DNA of 64,000 nt, taken from Impatiens glandulifera. Taxonomy: Eukaryota; Streptophyta; Magnoliopsida; Ericales; Balsaminaceae. The notes beneath the pieces were generated by a model. It was not told the origin of the DNA and made no database searches. It saw only the letters and a list, made by a program, of their open reading frames with translations. Below are positions 1 through 9,500 of this stretch, in pieces; the stretch's first letter is position 1; every line of letters starts with the position of its first letter. The stretch is from positions 1 through 64,000 of the forward strand of contig NW_025919537.1 of assembly GCF_907164915.1 (NCBI RefSeq), written 5' to 3'. The translations under genes and the position numbers were made by a program.

Positions 1-243
1 GATCGGAACCGTGCATTTGAAGATGCATGATGGGATCGAGAGGTATTGACAAACGCACGACACGTCCTGGACCTTCAGAGGAATTTAATCTCTCTCAACT
101 CACTAGACAAACTTGGTTTTGCATGGATGGGTGAGAAGAATGTATTGAGGGTCACAAAGGGGTTACTAGTGGTAATGAGAGGCGTACGAGAGAAGAATCT
201 TTGCGTCTTTCAAGACAACACCTTGGTTGGTGATATGGCTGTT
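1..243 (+). pseudogene. Copia pol fragment, GAG-pre-integrase region
   Basis: The translation from about base 46 contains RHVLDLQRNLISLNSLDKLG followed by a VLRVTKGLLVVMRG-like stretch. This is the usual pre-integrase segment between protease and integrase in plant Ty1/Copia polyproteins. Upstream bases continue the homology (GTVHLKMHDG-like) but in another frame, so there is a one-base frameshift near base 47. Homology stops at about 243. Nothing of integrase or reverse transcriptase follows, so this is a broken fragment running in from the left edge. It is too divergent to belong to the four related elements described below. Confidence 0.75.
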
Positions 244-1090
244 GGGAAAAACCCTGACAGAAACACAAAAGAAGAAAACAGACAAAAGAACATACTAACA
301 TAATTTGATAACAAAGTTCGGCCAAAATGTTGCCTACGTCTCTGAGCACTAAGGCTATCAATTAATAAGAAGAAGAGATACAAGTATTGTGTGTCATAAA
401 CTAAAGAGGGGAGATTTTCTTTCATACACTAAGAAACTTCCCCAACTTCCATCATCTTTCGATGTGGGATTTAATCTAATTGTGAATATAAGTTCTTTTA
501 TATACTAAAAACTTTTTTCACTCCCATCATATTCCGATATGGGATTCTAATTGTGCCAAAAATAACAAATCTCCGCATTGGCACAATATCCAAATACTAA
601 TCTTCAATATTAAAAAATAGATCTTCAGTGCTTCCAATTGGCGCTCTTCAGCGCTGATTCAAACGCGGAAGATGTTTACCAAATCTAAACAATATTTAGA
701 TTTAGGTTTTCCCATGTCTTTCATCTCCAACTCACTTGATAATTTATTTTTTGCGACGATTTTGTGTTTTTGTTCTTGTTTTCATGTTTTGTGTATTTTT
801 TCCCTATAACTTTAACCAAACTAGGTTGAAATTCACTAAACTAGACTTTTATATATTTTTATTTATATAGTTAGCCTTCACTTATTTAAAACCTAATTAG
901 TTTAACTTCTCACATTTTCTTAACTTAATTTCTCTTCAACAATAATTTTAAGTTCATAAATTTGCTATTTAAATTGGGTATTCTAATCATTTTTTAAATT
1001 TTGTATTTTTATTTTATTTTTTTAGGGGTATTTGTGGATCGGTTCGATTAATATGTTTAATATTCTTACTTATTACCTGTAATAGTGTAA
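244..1090. other. Non-coding, LTR-like debris
   Basis: No supportable gene. Bases 300-345 resemble the 'gttcggccaa...cctacgtct' segment common in plant Copia LTRs. A short inverted motif (CCATCAT....CGATGTGGGA) occurs at about 448-470 and again, diverged, at 524-546. The rest is AT-rich low-complexity sequence. It may be part of an LTR belonging to the fragment at 1-243, but no terminal dinucleotides or target duplication could be assigned. Confidence 0.4.
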
Positions 1091-1104
1091 TACCTATAAT
1101 CTTT
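1091..1104. repeat. LINE target-site duplication, left copy
   Basis: TACCTATAATCTTT, identical to 13927-13940. The last three T's may belong to the poly(A) tail of the minus-strand LINE. Confidence 0.65.
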
Positions 1105-1109
1105 TTTTT

Positions 1110-1306
1110 GAGAAATGAATTACGCCATTAATTAAAAAGATCTGAAAAGGGTAAAAAGAGTACAAGAGCTGAAATTGAGCTTACAATAGTTTGCTCAAAG
1201 TCAACACACGATGGCCATAAGGAATCCATAGTTGGCCTAAGAAACGCACACGGACATGAAATCATAGTACAAAAGTGAATAAAGAATGAAACTAACAATC
1301 AATCAA
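1110..1306 (-). other. LINE 3' untranslated region
   Basis: Sequence between the ORF1 end (1307) and the poly(A) tail. Read on the minus strand it ends in the 'ATTCATTTCTCAAAAAAAA' pattern typical of plant LINE 3' ends. No coding capacity. Confidence 0.55.
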
Positions 1307-3225
1307 CTAAAATAAGACGATAGGGATTGATTTCCTCGGATTCGTCTCTCTTGTCTTTGCCCTTGTTCTTTCGTTCTTTCTTTCCTTCTTTCTTGTCACC
1401 CTTATGTCTTTTTGGGATATATTTCCGGATAGAGTTTCGACTTCTTCGTCTTCGCTAGCTTCTCTTGTCATTTTTTTTTCTTTTGGGCTTGAGTTTGGAG
1501 TTGAGCGTATGAGTTGTTTCCCTTCAGGTGGTTTCTTTAACAACGTTGCGACTTTTTTTGGTTTCGTAGCTCATGGTTTTTGAGATGTTTTGGCTTTCGC
1601 TATCATCCACATCGACATCAGGATATTTGAACCTAACTAGTGAGAAAAGGGCCTCGGTTTCAAGCTCGGTGGGATTGGGATCAATTTGGTTCTCGTTCAC
1701 GTGTTCGTTGTGGTTTTCATTAGCTTTGAGGATTTCGATATAGGATTTCTTAACCACCTTGAGATTCTCTTGTTCGGGGGTGGGTATGGGTTTCTTTTGC
1801 TGTTCTTCGTCCTCTTTTTCCGACTGCTCGTACATGACCTCAATGACAGCCATGTTTTCATTCCGACATCTTAACTCGATTTTTTTCGGTTTTGTACTCG
1901 TTGAATCGATCTCAATGCAAACACGAGAAAACGTGACTCGTTCAAATGAGTCAAAATTGGGATCAAGCTTAAGCGACTTTCCAATGAGTCCGGTGAGGTA
2001 GGCAAGTGCTTTGGAATTATAAAGGTGCATTGGAATGTTTCTTAGTCTCACCCACACTTGTTCAGATTGTGGTGGTTTGCTATTGGTGTCCATTTCTTCA
2101 TTCCATTTGGCAAGCTTGAAACGTAAACTGAATATGAAGGTAAAATTTGAGTCGGCCATGGCTTGAGCTTCGGTCTCTGTGCCAAAAGTGAGGAAGAAAT
2201 AGCCAAAGTCATTGACTTTGACTTTTTTAAGTCCATTTTCTCTCCATTATCGGAAAAGGGAGGCCTTGATTGCTTGGAATGGGGCCTTGTGGGTGCCCAT
2301 GAAGTGACCGACAATAAATCGCCTCCGATCGTTAACACATTCCTCTTCAATTTCTAGGGGGAGTTTGATTTGGAGCGGGTGTTCGAGCGTTTTAATTTTT
2401 AGGCTAAGATCCACATTGAGCTTGCCTCCATTAGCTATCCTGTTTTTTTTCCCAAACCTTATTGGTTTGCCATATTTGGTTTGCATTTGTTTGTTTAGTG
2501 TATGCATAGATTTTGGGGCACTTGTAGAACTCCCTCATGACACTAACCGACCACAAAACGATTTCCTCGTATTCGGTTTTGTCGAATGAGTTCCAATTTT
2601 GCTCGAATCAGATTTTGAATTGGCAAATGATTTTCACGCTCCTTTCATTGGTTATGATAAGTTCATGCCTTTGGAACTGGGAGAGGGATTTGAGAATTTG
2701 GTTCCTAATGCCCGCTGGATTTGCGATTTCAATTCGTCCCATGGTCCACGACTTATCGGGGATTTGAGCGGTCAGGGTGGGGATGTCGTGACATGCCGTA
2801 GTGGCTGAGGTGAGCTCGACTAAAACAACATCATCGTGACCGGTCAGAGTAGAAACAACATGGCCTGTCGAAGGAGTAGCACTACTGGTTTGGTTGATAG
2901 TAGCCAGGCCGGTCGGGGTGGAGGATACATGATCGGTCAAGGGAGGGGCGTCTTGGCCATTTGGGAGATGAGTCGGGATATGGGCGCGACCAGTTGATAG
3001 ACAAGCCATGTGAGTGGTCGATGCAATAGTTGGATTGATGTTAGCATCATCTGCATCAGCAGCGTTGTGATCGGTCGGACACCTAGGATAAGTGGCAGCA
3101 CTTTCAGCCAATTTCTTTAGATTCCCTTTATTTTTCCTTATGCTTTTAGTTTGGTTGAGGAGGCTGGTCGAGCATAGACTCATCGTGGCTAAGCCTGCAT
3201 AGCAAACAACCAAATGCCTTAGCAA
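1307..3225 (-). pseudogene. LINE ORF1 (DUF4283-type gag-like), broken
   Basis: Several minus-strand segments make up one ORF1-like protein: 2608-3225, 2247-2507, 1524-2159 and 1307-1543. The core has VWVRLRNIPMHLYNSKAL, then IGKSLKLDPN, then FSRVCIEIDS. That is the order seen in plant LINE ORF1/DUF4283 proteins (W....P..LW......IGK.L..D.....ARVC.E.D). Upstream, YGKPIRF and RRRFIVGHF match the beginning of the same family. The N-terminal part is Thr/Ser/Pro-rich. The C-terminal tail is highly basic and acidic (KKERKNERTRAKTR). Frame changes near 2250 and 1530 and several stops show it is dead. I saw no CCHC knuckle. ORF1 normally binds element RNA. Confidence 0.7.
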
Positions 3226-3443
3226 CTATCAACAATTCAGACCTGCATCAGAAATCAACAACAGTAATCTGTAACAACAAATTACAATAAAGGAGACAGC
3301 AAAGCCACCCAACCCAGACTAGCCTGATTGAGGAACAAATTGCACAGTAAACGACAACCAGCAGATCCCAAAAAAGAAGCTAAAAGAAATAAAAAACCAA
3401 AAATAACAGTCAAAGTCAACTGAACAACAAAACGTCGCCAGCC

Positions 3444-3655
3444 AATATCGTGCCGTCCGTGTAGATCGGGCCGTGTCGTTTGTGCATATTGTGCCGCCCG
3501 TGCTGATCGTGTCGTGTCGTCTGTGCCGATTGCGCTTCCTTTGATTATTACAATATTGTGCTGTCCGTGTAGATCGGTCTGTGCCGCCTGTGCCTATTGT
3601 GTCGCCCATGCCGATCGTGTCGTGCCTCCTATGCCGATCGCACTTCCTTAGATCA
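3444..3655 (-). repeat. LINE 5' leader monomers 1 and 2
   Basis: Two imperfect units of about 102 bp (3444-3545 and 3552-3655), rich in GTGCCGATCGTGTCGTGCC-like words and each ending CTTCCTT.GAT. A third unit lies across Element 1 at 13718-13818. On the minus strand they precede ORF1, like the tandem 5' monomers of some LINE promoters. Confidence 0.6.
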
Positions 3656-3693
3656 ATGCTGATTTTGGTACCAATTTTATGACTTTTGACTCA

Positions 3694-3698
3694 AAAAC
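3694..3698. repeat. Element 1 target-site duplication, left
   Basis: AAAAC, identical to 13714-13718. It directly abuts the 5' LTR. Confidence 0.85.
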
Positions 3699-4336
3699 AG
3701 TTAGATAAAATTAGACCGGTTCAAATATACCTAACTTAAATAAACTTTCCATGCAGGAACAAGGAACCGGACCGGATAAACAAAAGAACCGGCTAAGAAA
3801 ACTAGCCGATCAAGCTACTAAACCGACCAAGAGTACTCGGAACGTGACCGCACAAAGAAAGGATCGGCCAAAGCTTAAAACCGGAATCATCAAACAGCCG
3901 ATCATCCACAAGGCAAAGGAATAACAGGAAGAAGTCCGGTTACATCACTCATACCAAAAGCCATTCGGTTAAGTCAAATGACCGACCAGTACAAGAAGAC
4001 AATTCGGGTATCTGTTGAGAATGATATCAAAGGAACAGACTGAACACTTCCATATCCATACAAGTCTGAGGAAAGTCTGCAGGCTGCAGAAGACAGTCCT
4101 GCCGGATCTTTCCACTTCGGGATAAGTCAGAAAGAAGATCTTCCAAGTACAGACAACTGTCCAACAGACAGTGCCTACATCAAGTAAAAGACAAACCCGG
4201 CAGGTTTGTCTTACACACCAGAAGAACAGACTGCCAAGTCTGAGGTCGACCATCAGGTCTGAGGAAACGACCGCAGGTCTGAATATCTGAAACACTGAAT
4301 CACTGCACCTCTGCTCAGCCAATCAGATTCAAGGCA

Positions 4337-4374
4337 GTGAAATATGACCGTTGGCATATTTCACCTATAAAAGG
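4337..4374 (+). promoter_or_regulatory. LTR core promoter with upstream hairpin
   Basis: A perfect 10-bp inverted repeat has arms GTGAAATATG (4337-4346) and CATATTTCAC (4355-4364) flanking the 8-base loop ACCGTTGG. The TATA box TATAAAAGG (4366-4374) begins two bases later. The loop contains a MYB-type CNGTTR word. The same layout recurs in every LTR of the family. Confidence 0.7.
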
Positions 4375-4585
4375 GGCAATTGAAGAAGAGTAAATGCGGG
4401 ACACAGTGGGACAAGTGAGAAACTCTAAGAGCATTTATTCTACAAGTAATAAGATTGTGTTACTCTAAGAAAGCCTAAGTGTTAAGAGTTAAAGTGTGTC
4501 TTACAATTTCGGTGTAAATTGTAAGAGTGTTATCGAGCAGGAAATAAGTCTCGATCGGATTGTACTTGTATTCCTTAGTGAATAT

Positions 4586-4610
4586 CCTTCTCGCGGTTTC
4601 GAGAGGAAGG
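4586..4610 (+). other. Possible LTR RNA stem-loop
   Basis: CCTT and CTCG (4586-4593) can pair with CGAG and AAGG (4600-4610), leaving an AGG bulge. It is followed by the conserved TGACGTAGGAG. In Element 2 the inner stem is CTCA/TGAG, a compensatory change. Confidence 0.45.
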
Positions 4611-4990
4611 GGTGACGTAGGAGTTTTATCTCCGAACATCCATAAAATCTGTCTTGTTATTTACTGTCTGCCGGTTTCATTATCTAACCGATCCGTACTG
4701 CTATAACCGACCTAATCCTATCCAATCCGAATTTCCAGATTACCGAAGCCGACCCATCAAATTTCAAACCTCCATTATACAATACCGATCCTGCCTATCA
4801 TACAAGTGTGCCGCTTCAACCTGAAAGCAAACCTCTTCCGCGCTTGAACCTAGTTCAAGGGTTTGTGACAGGTTGTGTAGTATTGAAACCCCGGTGTTAA
4901 TCTCTAACCGGATTAACCACCACCCTCCGAGTGAGAACCGCTAACCGGTCCAACCCCCGGTCCTCCAGCGGCTACCTAGATCCTAACAAT

Positions 4991-4999
4991 TGGTATCAG
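4991..4999 (+). promoter_or_regulatory. Primer binding site remnant (tRNA-iMet)
   Basis: TGGTATCAG, three bases after the LTR. The full family site is TGGTATCAGAGC, complementary to the 3' end of initiator tRNA-Met. Here the site runs directly into reverse-transcriptase sequence, so the last bases are lost. Confidence 0.75.
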
Positions 5000-6472
5000 T
5001 TCGAGAGTAGTAAAGTCTGGTACCTAGTCCCTAGACCGAAGGATCAACCGGTCATACGAACAAGATGGGTATTTAGAAACAAACTCAATGAGGACGGTTT
5101 GGTCACGAGGAACAAAGCCAGATTAGTGGCACAAGGCTACAAACAGGAAGAAGGCATTGATTTTGAAGAGTCATTTGCCCCTGTAGCTAGGATTGAAGCT
5201 ATTAGAATTTTTCTAGCCTTTGCTGCTTTCAAAAACTTTAAGGTTTTTCAAATGGATGTTAAAAGTGCATTTCTGAACGGTGACCTACGTGAAGAGGTGT
5301 ATGTTGAACAACCACCCGGTTTCAAAAGCGCGGCATTTCCAAACCATGTATACCGGCTAAATAAGGCTTTATACGGTCTAAAGCAAGCACCTAGAGCCTG
5401 GTATGATACACTAACCGCATTTCTATTACAACACGATTTCACCATCGGTTCGGTGGATAAAACGTTGATTAAATTTGAAAAGAAGGAACATATCCTACTT
5501 GTTTAAATCTATGTAGATTATATTATTTTCGGTTCTGATCCTAAGCTGTGTGATAAGTTCTCAAAAATGATGACTGACAAGTTTGAAATGAGTATGATGG
5601 GAGAATTAAGTTTCTTCCTAGGTCTTCAGGTTAAACAACTCAAAGAAGGAACATTCATTAGCCAACCTAAGTACACCAAGGAGCTACTAAAGAAGTTTGG
5701 GATGGACACTTGCTCCTCGGCGGCTACTCCAATGAGCTCATCAATTCAATTGGACAGAGATGATGAGGGCCAATCGGTAGACCAGATTGCATACCGGGGC
5801 ATGATCGGATCCCTCCTATACTTGACAGTGAGTAGACCGGACATCCTGTTTGCAGTTGGTGTTTGTGGGAGATTCCAAGCAAATCCAAAACAATCTCACT
5901 ACACAGCCGCAAAAAGAATACTGAAGTATCTAAAGGGCACACCTGATGTCGGTCTGTGGTACCCAAAGGACTCATCCTTTAATCTAACAAGTTACTTAGA
6001 TGCAGACTATGCAGGGTGTAAGATTGACAGAAAGAGCACTAGCGGAACATGTCAGTTCCTAGGTGACCGGCTTGTTTCATGGCATAGCAAGAAGCAGACA
6101 TCGATGGCCACATCAACCGCGGAGGCTGAATACTTGGCGGCCGGAAGTTGCTGCTCTCAACTCCTCTGGATCCAACAACAGCTGAAGGACTTCGGTGTCA
6201 TAGCCGAAGAGTCCCCGATCTTCTGTGACAACACGAGTGCCATAGCAATAACTTACAATCCGGTTCTCCATTCTAGGACCAAGCATATCGACATACGACA
6301 CCACTTCATCCGGGAACATGTCACGCTGAAGCATATCCGGCTGGAATACGTATCGACCGATCAACAAGTAGCCGATATCTTCACAAAGCCTCTACAGGAA
6401 GCTAAGTTCTCTCAATTCAGACTTACTCTCGGTTTAACCGACATTAGTCAGATCCTTCCTAAGGATGCTTAA
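5000..6472 (+). pseudogene. pol: pol remnant: RT and RNase H only
   Basis: The frame starts abruptly at [15 protein letters not shown], fused to the primer site, and continues through GTRWVF-like RT sequence, [11 protein letters not shown] and [17 protein letters not shown] at 5504-5506 replaces the Gln before the catalytic box. The box itself reads YVDY instead of YVDD, so the second catalytic Asp is gone. One codon is also missing after FGS. RNase H follows in the same frame: [37 protein letters not shown], ending ...LPKDA at 6472. Protease and integrase are absent. The ATG at 4931, inside the LTR, is an accident of the deletion. Confidence 0.9.
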
Positions 6473-6986
6473 AGGGAAACCGGTTCGAACAGATAAAACC
6501 GATAGTTCCTCCTAAACTGTTGGACCTCAAATTTTCGAGTTACCTATGGAAGAACTGCCCAGTTCATCAGATAGAGTAAACCGACCGGCTACTTGGTGCA
6601 TGCACCAAATAACCGCATCGGAATGAACAACTGATGACTGACCGGTTCGGAAGCAGGTTATGCTAGATTATTTGAATTTCACACAGAAGTGGAATAATTA
6701 TCAATGTTTATAGATATCTGTTCTGAAACATTGCCGTTTCAAAGTAAAATGGTCGCACCTAAAAAGACGTGAAGATATGATGATATCTTTCACAGTCCAG
6801 GCCTATGACCAACAACCTATACTGCAAACATACCTATTTCATGCAATACCCTTTATCCTGAAGTTAATAGATATCATCTCATTTAATACTTGGACACTAG
6901 GATAATCCCTAAACTAGTATTTAAGTAAATCAAATATTCACCAAAACACTCACAAGACAAAAGAACATCCTCTCACTAAGGCAAAA
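6473..6986 (+). other. pol-gene A spacer
   Basis: 514 bp without a gene, homologous to 52917-53426 of Element 4. A weak TATA-like TATTTAAG lies at about 6918, where Element 4 has TATATAAG, so the gene A promoter is probably degraded here. Confidence 0.55.
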
Positions 6987-7738
6987 ATGTCTCAGTTTCC
7001 CAACATCCTTCAGGTTGATTTTCAATCCTGTTCAAACACAGAGCAATACGAGGTGTATAAGGTATTCAAATCTCTGGAGGAAACCGGCCTTTAGTGTTTC
7101 CTAGACGACAAACACACCATCTATCCTGAATCCATTCTGGAGTTCTTCTATCACGCTAGGGTGTTTAGAGGTACCCCCCACTTTGAAACTCACATTCAAT
7201 CCAAAGTGGGAGGCATTGTCTTTGATTTCACCGAAAGGGACTTTGCGCGGTGCTTTAGCCTGCCAAGGCACGGGATAACGGATCTAGAAATTCCAGCCGA
7301 CATAAAGGCCGAGATCTCCGTCGCCTTCGCACGGTCTGACGAACCGGTTGAGGATCACGGTACAAAATCACACATGAGAGCTGAATATCAGCTTCTCAAT
7401 GATGTGATCGGTAAGAGCATCTTCGGAAAGGATGTCACAAATACCTACAGTATCTCGAACTTCAACATGATGGCGGCTATAATCACCGCACACCGGTAAA
7501 CTGGTCCAGGGTGCTCTTTGACATCCTTATCTGGATGGTCGGCATCCGATCAGTCAGTTTTATCCCCCAACTAAGCTGTCTCCTTGTGGAGCTTGGAGTC
7601 CCAACCTGTCCCGGAGAAGGTTTGAACCAAGCCTAGGTGCTGACTAAAGAAGTAACCGACTCATTTTATGGGCGGTTCGAGAGAGCTTGGAGGAGAAGAA
7701 ACAGCCACAACGGTGTCGTCAACTCTTATGCACCCTAA
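6987..7738 (+). pseudogene. Accessory gene A, broken copy
   Basis: The start is MSQFPNILQVDFQS, matching the open Element 4 copy (52155-52916). The copy has an in-frame TAG at 7092-7094 (Gln in Element 4), then RVFRGTPHFETHIQSKVGG and LLNDVIGKSI. A one-base deletion near 7490 sits just before the conserved VNWSR segment. In the shifted frame another TAG occurs near 7635, and the homology ends at the TAA at 7736-7738. The protein belongs to the shared A/B/C domain family. Its function is unknown. Confidence 0.8.
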
Positions 7739-8161
7739 GTCACTCCTTCCTGCACCCGGCCGTTTTGCTTCATGCACCGGGTGTATCTTTATCCAACCCA
7801 TGTTTGATCGTTTCGGCTTCATCTATGTCCCCTTCGGCTTCATTTATGTTTCTTTTGATTTCATGCTTCCTTCATTGTTATTCATGCCATTTCGGCACTT
7901 TTCCATGTTATTTTCGGTCTCAACTAATTAATCTCGGTTATGTTTAAGTGTATTTACTGAAAAAGGAATCCCTAATTAATGAGATAACCCCCAACCACCT
8001 GAACATTTAATATCCAACTAACCTGGTTACTTTTCAACTAACACCTACCTCGGGCTTCGCAATCTGCCGCTTCCCCATGCACCTTGGAAACATAAAGATT
8101 CTCTTGTCTAATAAAACAAAACTAACAATCAAAGCTTATGTTTTCCCTCCAAAACCGATCC

Positions 8162-8170
8162 TATATAAAG
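8162..8170 (+). promoter_or_regulatory. TATA box of gene B
   Basis: TATATAAAG, 96 bp before the gene B ATG. The equivalent box occurs in Elements 2 and 4. Confidence 0.6.
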
Positions 8171-8257
8171 AGCCATCCTCTAATCAATTTACCACATCCG
8201 AAAGCACAAAAACACTTCTGAAATCTATTGAATTCCATCCCTCTCATAACCGTAATC

Positions 8258-8965
8258 ATGCCGAGCCGAACTTTGGGAAACTTTCTAAGCATCGATTTCA
8301 ACTCATGTATGGAAGAATGGGACGGATATCATACAAAGAAAAACATGTTTGAATCTTTTATTGATACCGGCCTTCGAACCTTCCTCGAAGAATCCGGTCC
8401 CATACTGATTGAGGATGTCAAGGAATTCTTCAGAAGTGCCTACATCAGGGGCGACTATATTGTCTCTACGGTAAGGGACCACACCTTCTGGCTTGATGAA
8501 GCCGAATTTGCCTCCCTTCTCAGTCTGCCCACAGAAGGGTTCTCTAATTTCCCGACTATGGAGGGAATTGATGCATTCTATTATGGACTACTCTTCTCTG
8601 GAAACCTTGATCCAGTGGAAAACTATGTGTTAAAAACCCGCCTCGGTCGCAATGCTCAGCTCCTTCTTGAAATTGTCACTCGGTCTATTCTTTGTCAGTC
8701 CCCAAATCAGCGGTACTCAAAGAATACCTACAACATGATGACCCACATCTTCAACAAAACGACCATCAATTGGTCAACGGTCATCTTTCAAAACCTGAAG
8801 AACATGGTGCTGACCAAGAAAGGTCTCGGTTATGCACCTCACATAAGCAAGTTGATTCTCAAGTACCGGCCAGAGTTTGGACCGGGAACACCGGCATCCC
8901 CCTCAAACATTCTTGATGCAGATGCAGTGGAAGAGAAGTTCTCCAGAATGGTGTTTACTTCTTAA
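8258..8965 (+). CDS. Accessory gene B protein, 235 aa, open
   Basis: I chose the start MPSRTLGNFLSIDF because Element 4 begins identically and Element 3 nearly so; the upstream in-frame ATG at 8228 is not conserved. The domain is complete: LSIDFNS at residues 9-15, DTGLRTFLEE at about 38, VKEFF at about 56, WLDEAEFASLLSLPTEG at about 78-94, a LLLEIVTRSI helix at about 133, TINWSTVIFQNLKNMV at about 168 and GLGYAPHISKLIL at about 187. No signal peptide, membrane segment or catalytic motif is recognisable. It has its own TATA box and an AATAAA 50 bp after the stop. It is open although pol and its neighbours A and C are broken. I cannot assign a function; a structural or regulatory role is possible. 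Confidence 0.8.
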   Translation: MPSRTLGNFLSIDFNSCMEEWDGYHTKKNMFESFIDTGLRTFLEESGPILIEDVKEFFRSAYIRGDYIVSTVRDHTFWLDEAEFASLLSLPTEGFSNFPTMEGIDAFYYGLLFSGNLDPVENYVLKTRLGRNAQLLLEIVTRSILCQSPNQRYSKNTYNMMTHIFNKTTINWSTVIFQNLKNMVLTKKGLGYAPHISKLILKYRPEFGPGTPASPSNILDADAVEEKFSRMVFTS

Positions 8966-9014
8966 GTGTCTATTTTCGCATCATCCTTCAGTTCTTTCTC
9001 TGTATTGTCTCTTG

Positions 9015-9020
9015 AATAAA
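9015..9020 (+). terminator. Poly(A) signal of gene B
   Basis: AATAAA, 50 bp after the gene B stop codon, in a T-rich 3' region. Confidence 0.45.
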
Positions 9021-9244
9021 ATATCATTTCAGTTTAAATGACCGGGTCTTCTTAATACTTTGAATATCTATCTAAGTAACCAATTACCATCTTCAAACTA
9101 TAACCGCGTCCTTATCCGGTCACATAAAATCGCTTAAAATAAAAAAGATTGCAAACACTCTAATCATTCAAAATAACTGGTTAAACTTAGAAACCGCACC
9201 ATCAATCGGTCTCAAAAAGAAGAGTGCGTCATCAATGAAAAACT

Positions 9245-9395
9245 TTGGAGGGAACCTTCCCGCTCAAAACCACCGCCCGTGGATTGGCGCCTACTCCTTT
9301 CCCGCCCATTGTTTGCCGCCCTTTCAACTTGGAGGGAAATTTCCCGCCCAATATTGATGGGACGGTTGGGCTTCCAAACCGCATCTATAAAAGGG
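9245..9395 (+). promoter_or_regulatory. Gene C promoter with E2F-like sites
   Basis: Two exact matches to the E2F consensus TTTSSCGC (TTTCCCGC at 9298-9305 and 9340-9347) lie with CTTCCCGC near 9256 and a TTGGCGCC palindrome at 9284-9291, upstream of TATAAAAGGG (9386-9395). The gene C ATG follows 115 bp after the TATA box, behind a CT-rich leader. The same combination precedes gene C in the other three elements. Confidence 0.7.
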
Positions 9396-9500
9396 ACTCT
9401 CGGTCATTTTATTTCATTCTCACGCGAATCTGCTTTCTCTCTCTAAGCTCTCTAACTCTCTGAAGCGGTTATTTCTCAAACTCTCTCAAAAATCTCTAAG

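Larger units (their letters stand above)
3699..4988 (+). repeat. Element 1 5' LTR
   Basis: 1290 bp, matching 12424-13713 in length and almost base for base. It ends ...CTAGATCCTAACA, immediately before the primer site. It contains many ACCGG words, the TATA box at 4366 and a possible RNA hairpin at 4586-4610. Confidence 0.93.

Noticed and set aside
3444..3655. GC-rich GTGCCGATCGTG repeats considered as an rRNA or tRNA remnant
   Set aside because: No tRNA cloverleaf or rRNA landmark is present. The units match each other and the third copy at 13718, fitting LINE leader monomers.
3969..4322. 117-aa minus-strand frame in the Element 1 5' LTR, repeated at 12694-13047
   Set aside because: It is identical only because the two LTRs are copies of each other. 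It is antisense to the LTR and has no recognisable protein features.
4931..5506. Reading frame beginning inside the Element 1 LTR and continuing into RT
   Set aside because: A by-product of the deletion joining LTR/primer site to RT. The ATG and first codons are non-coding LTR sequence in all relatives.
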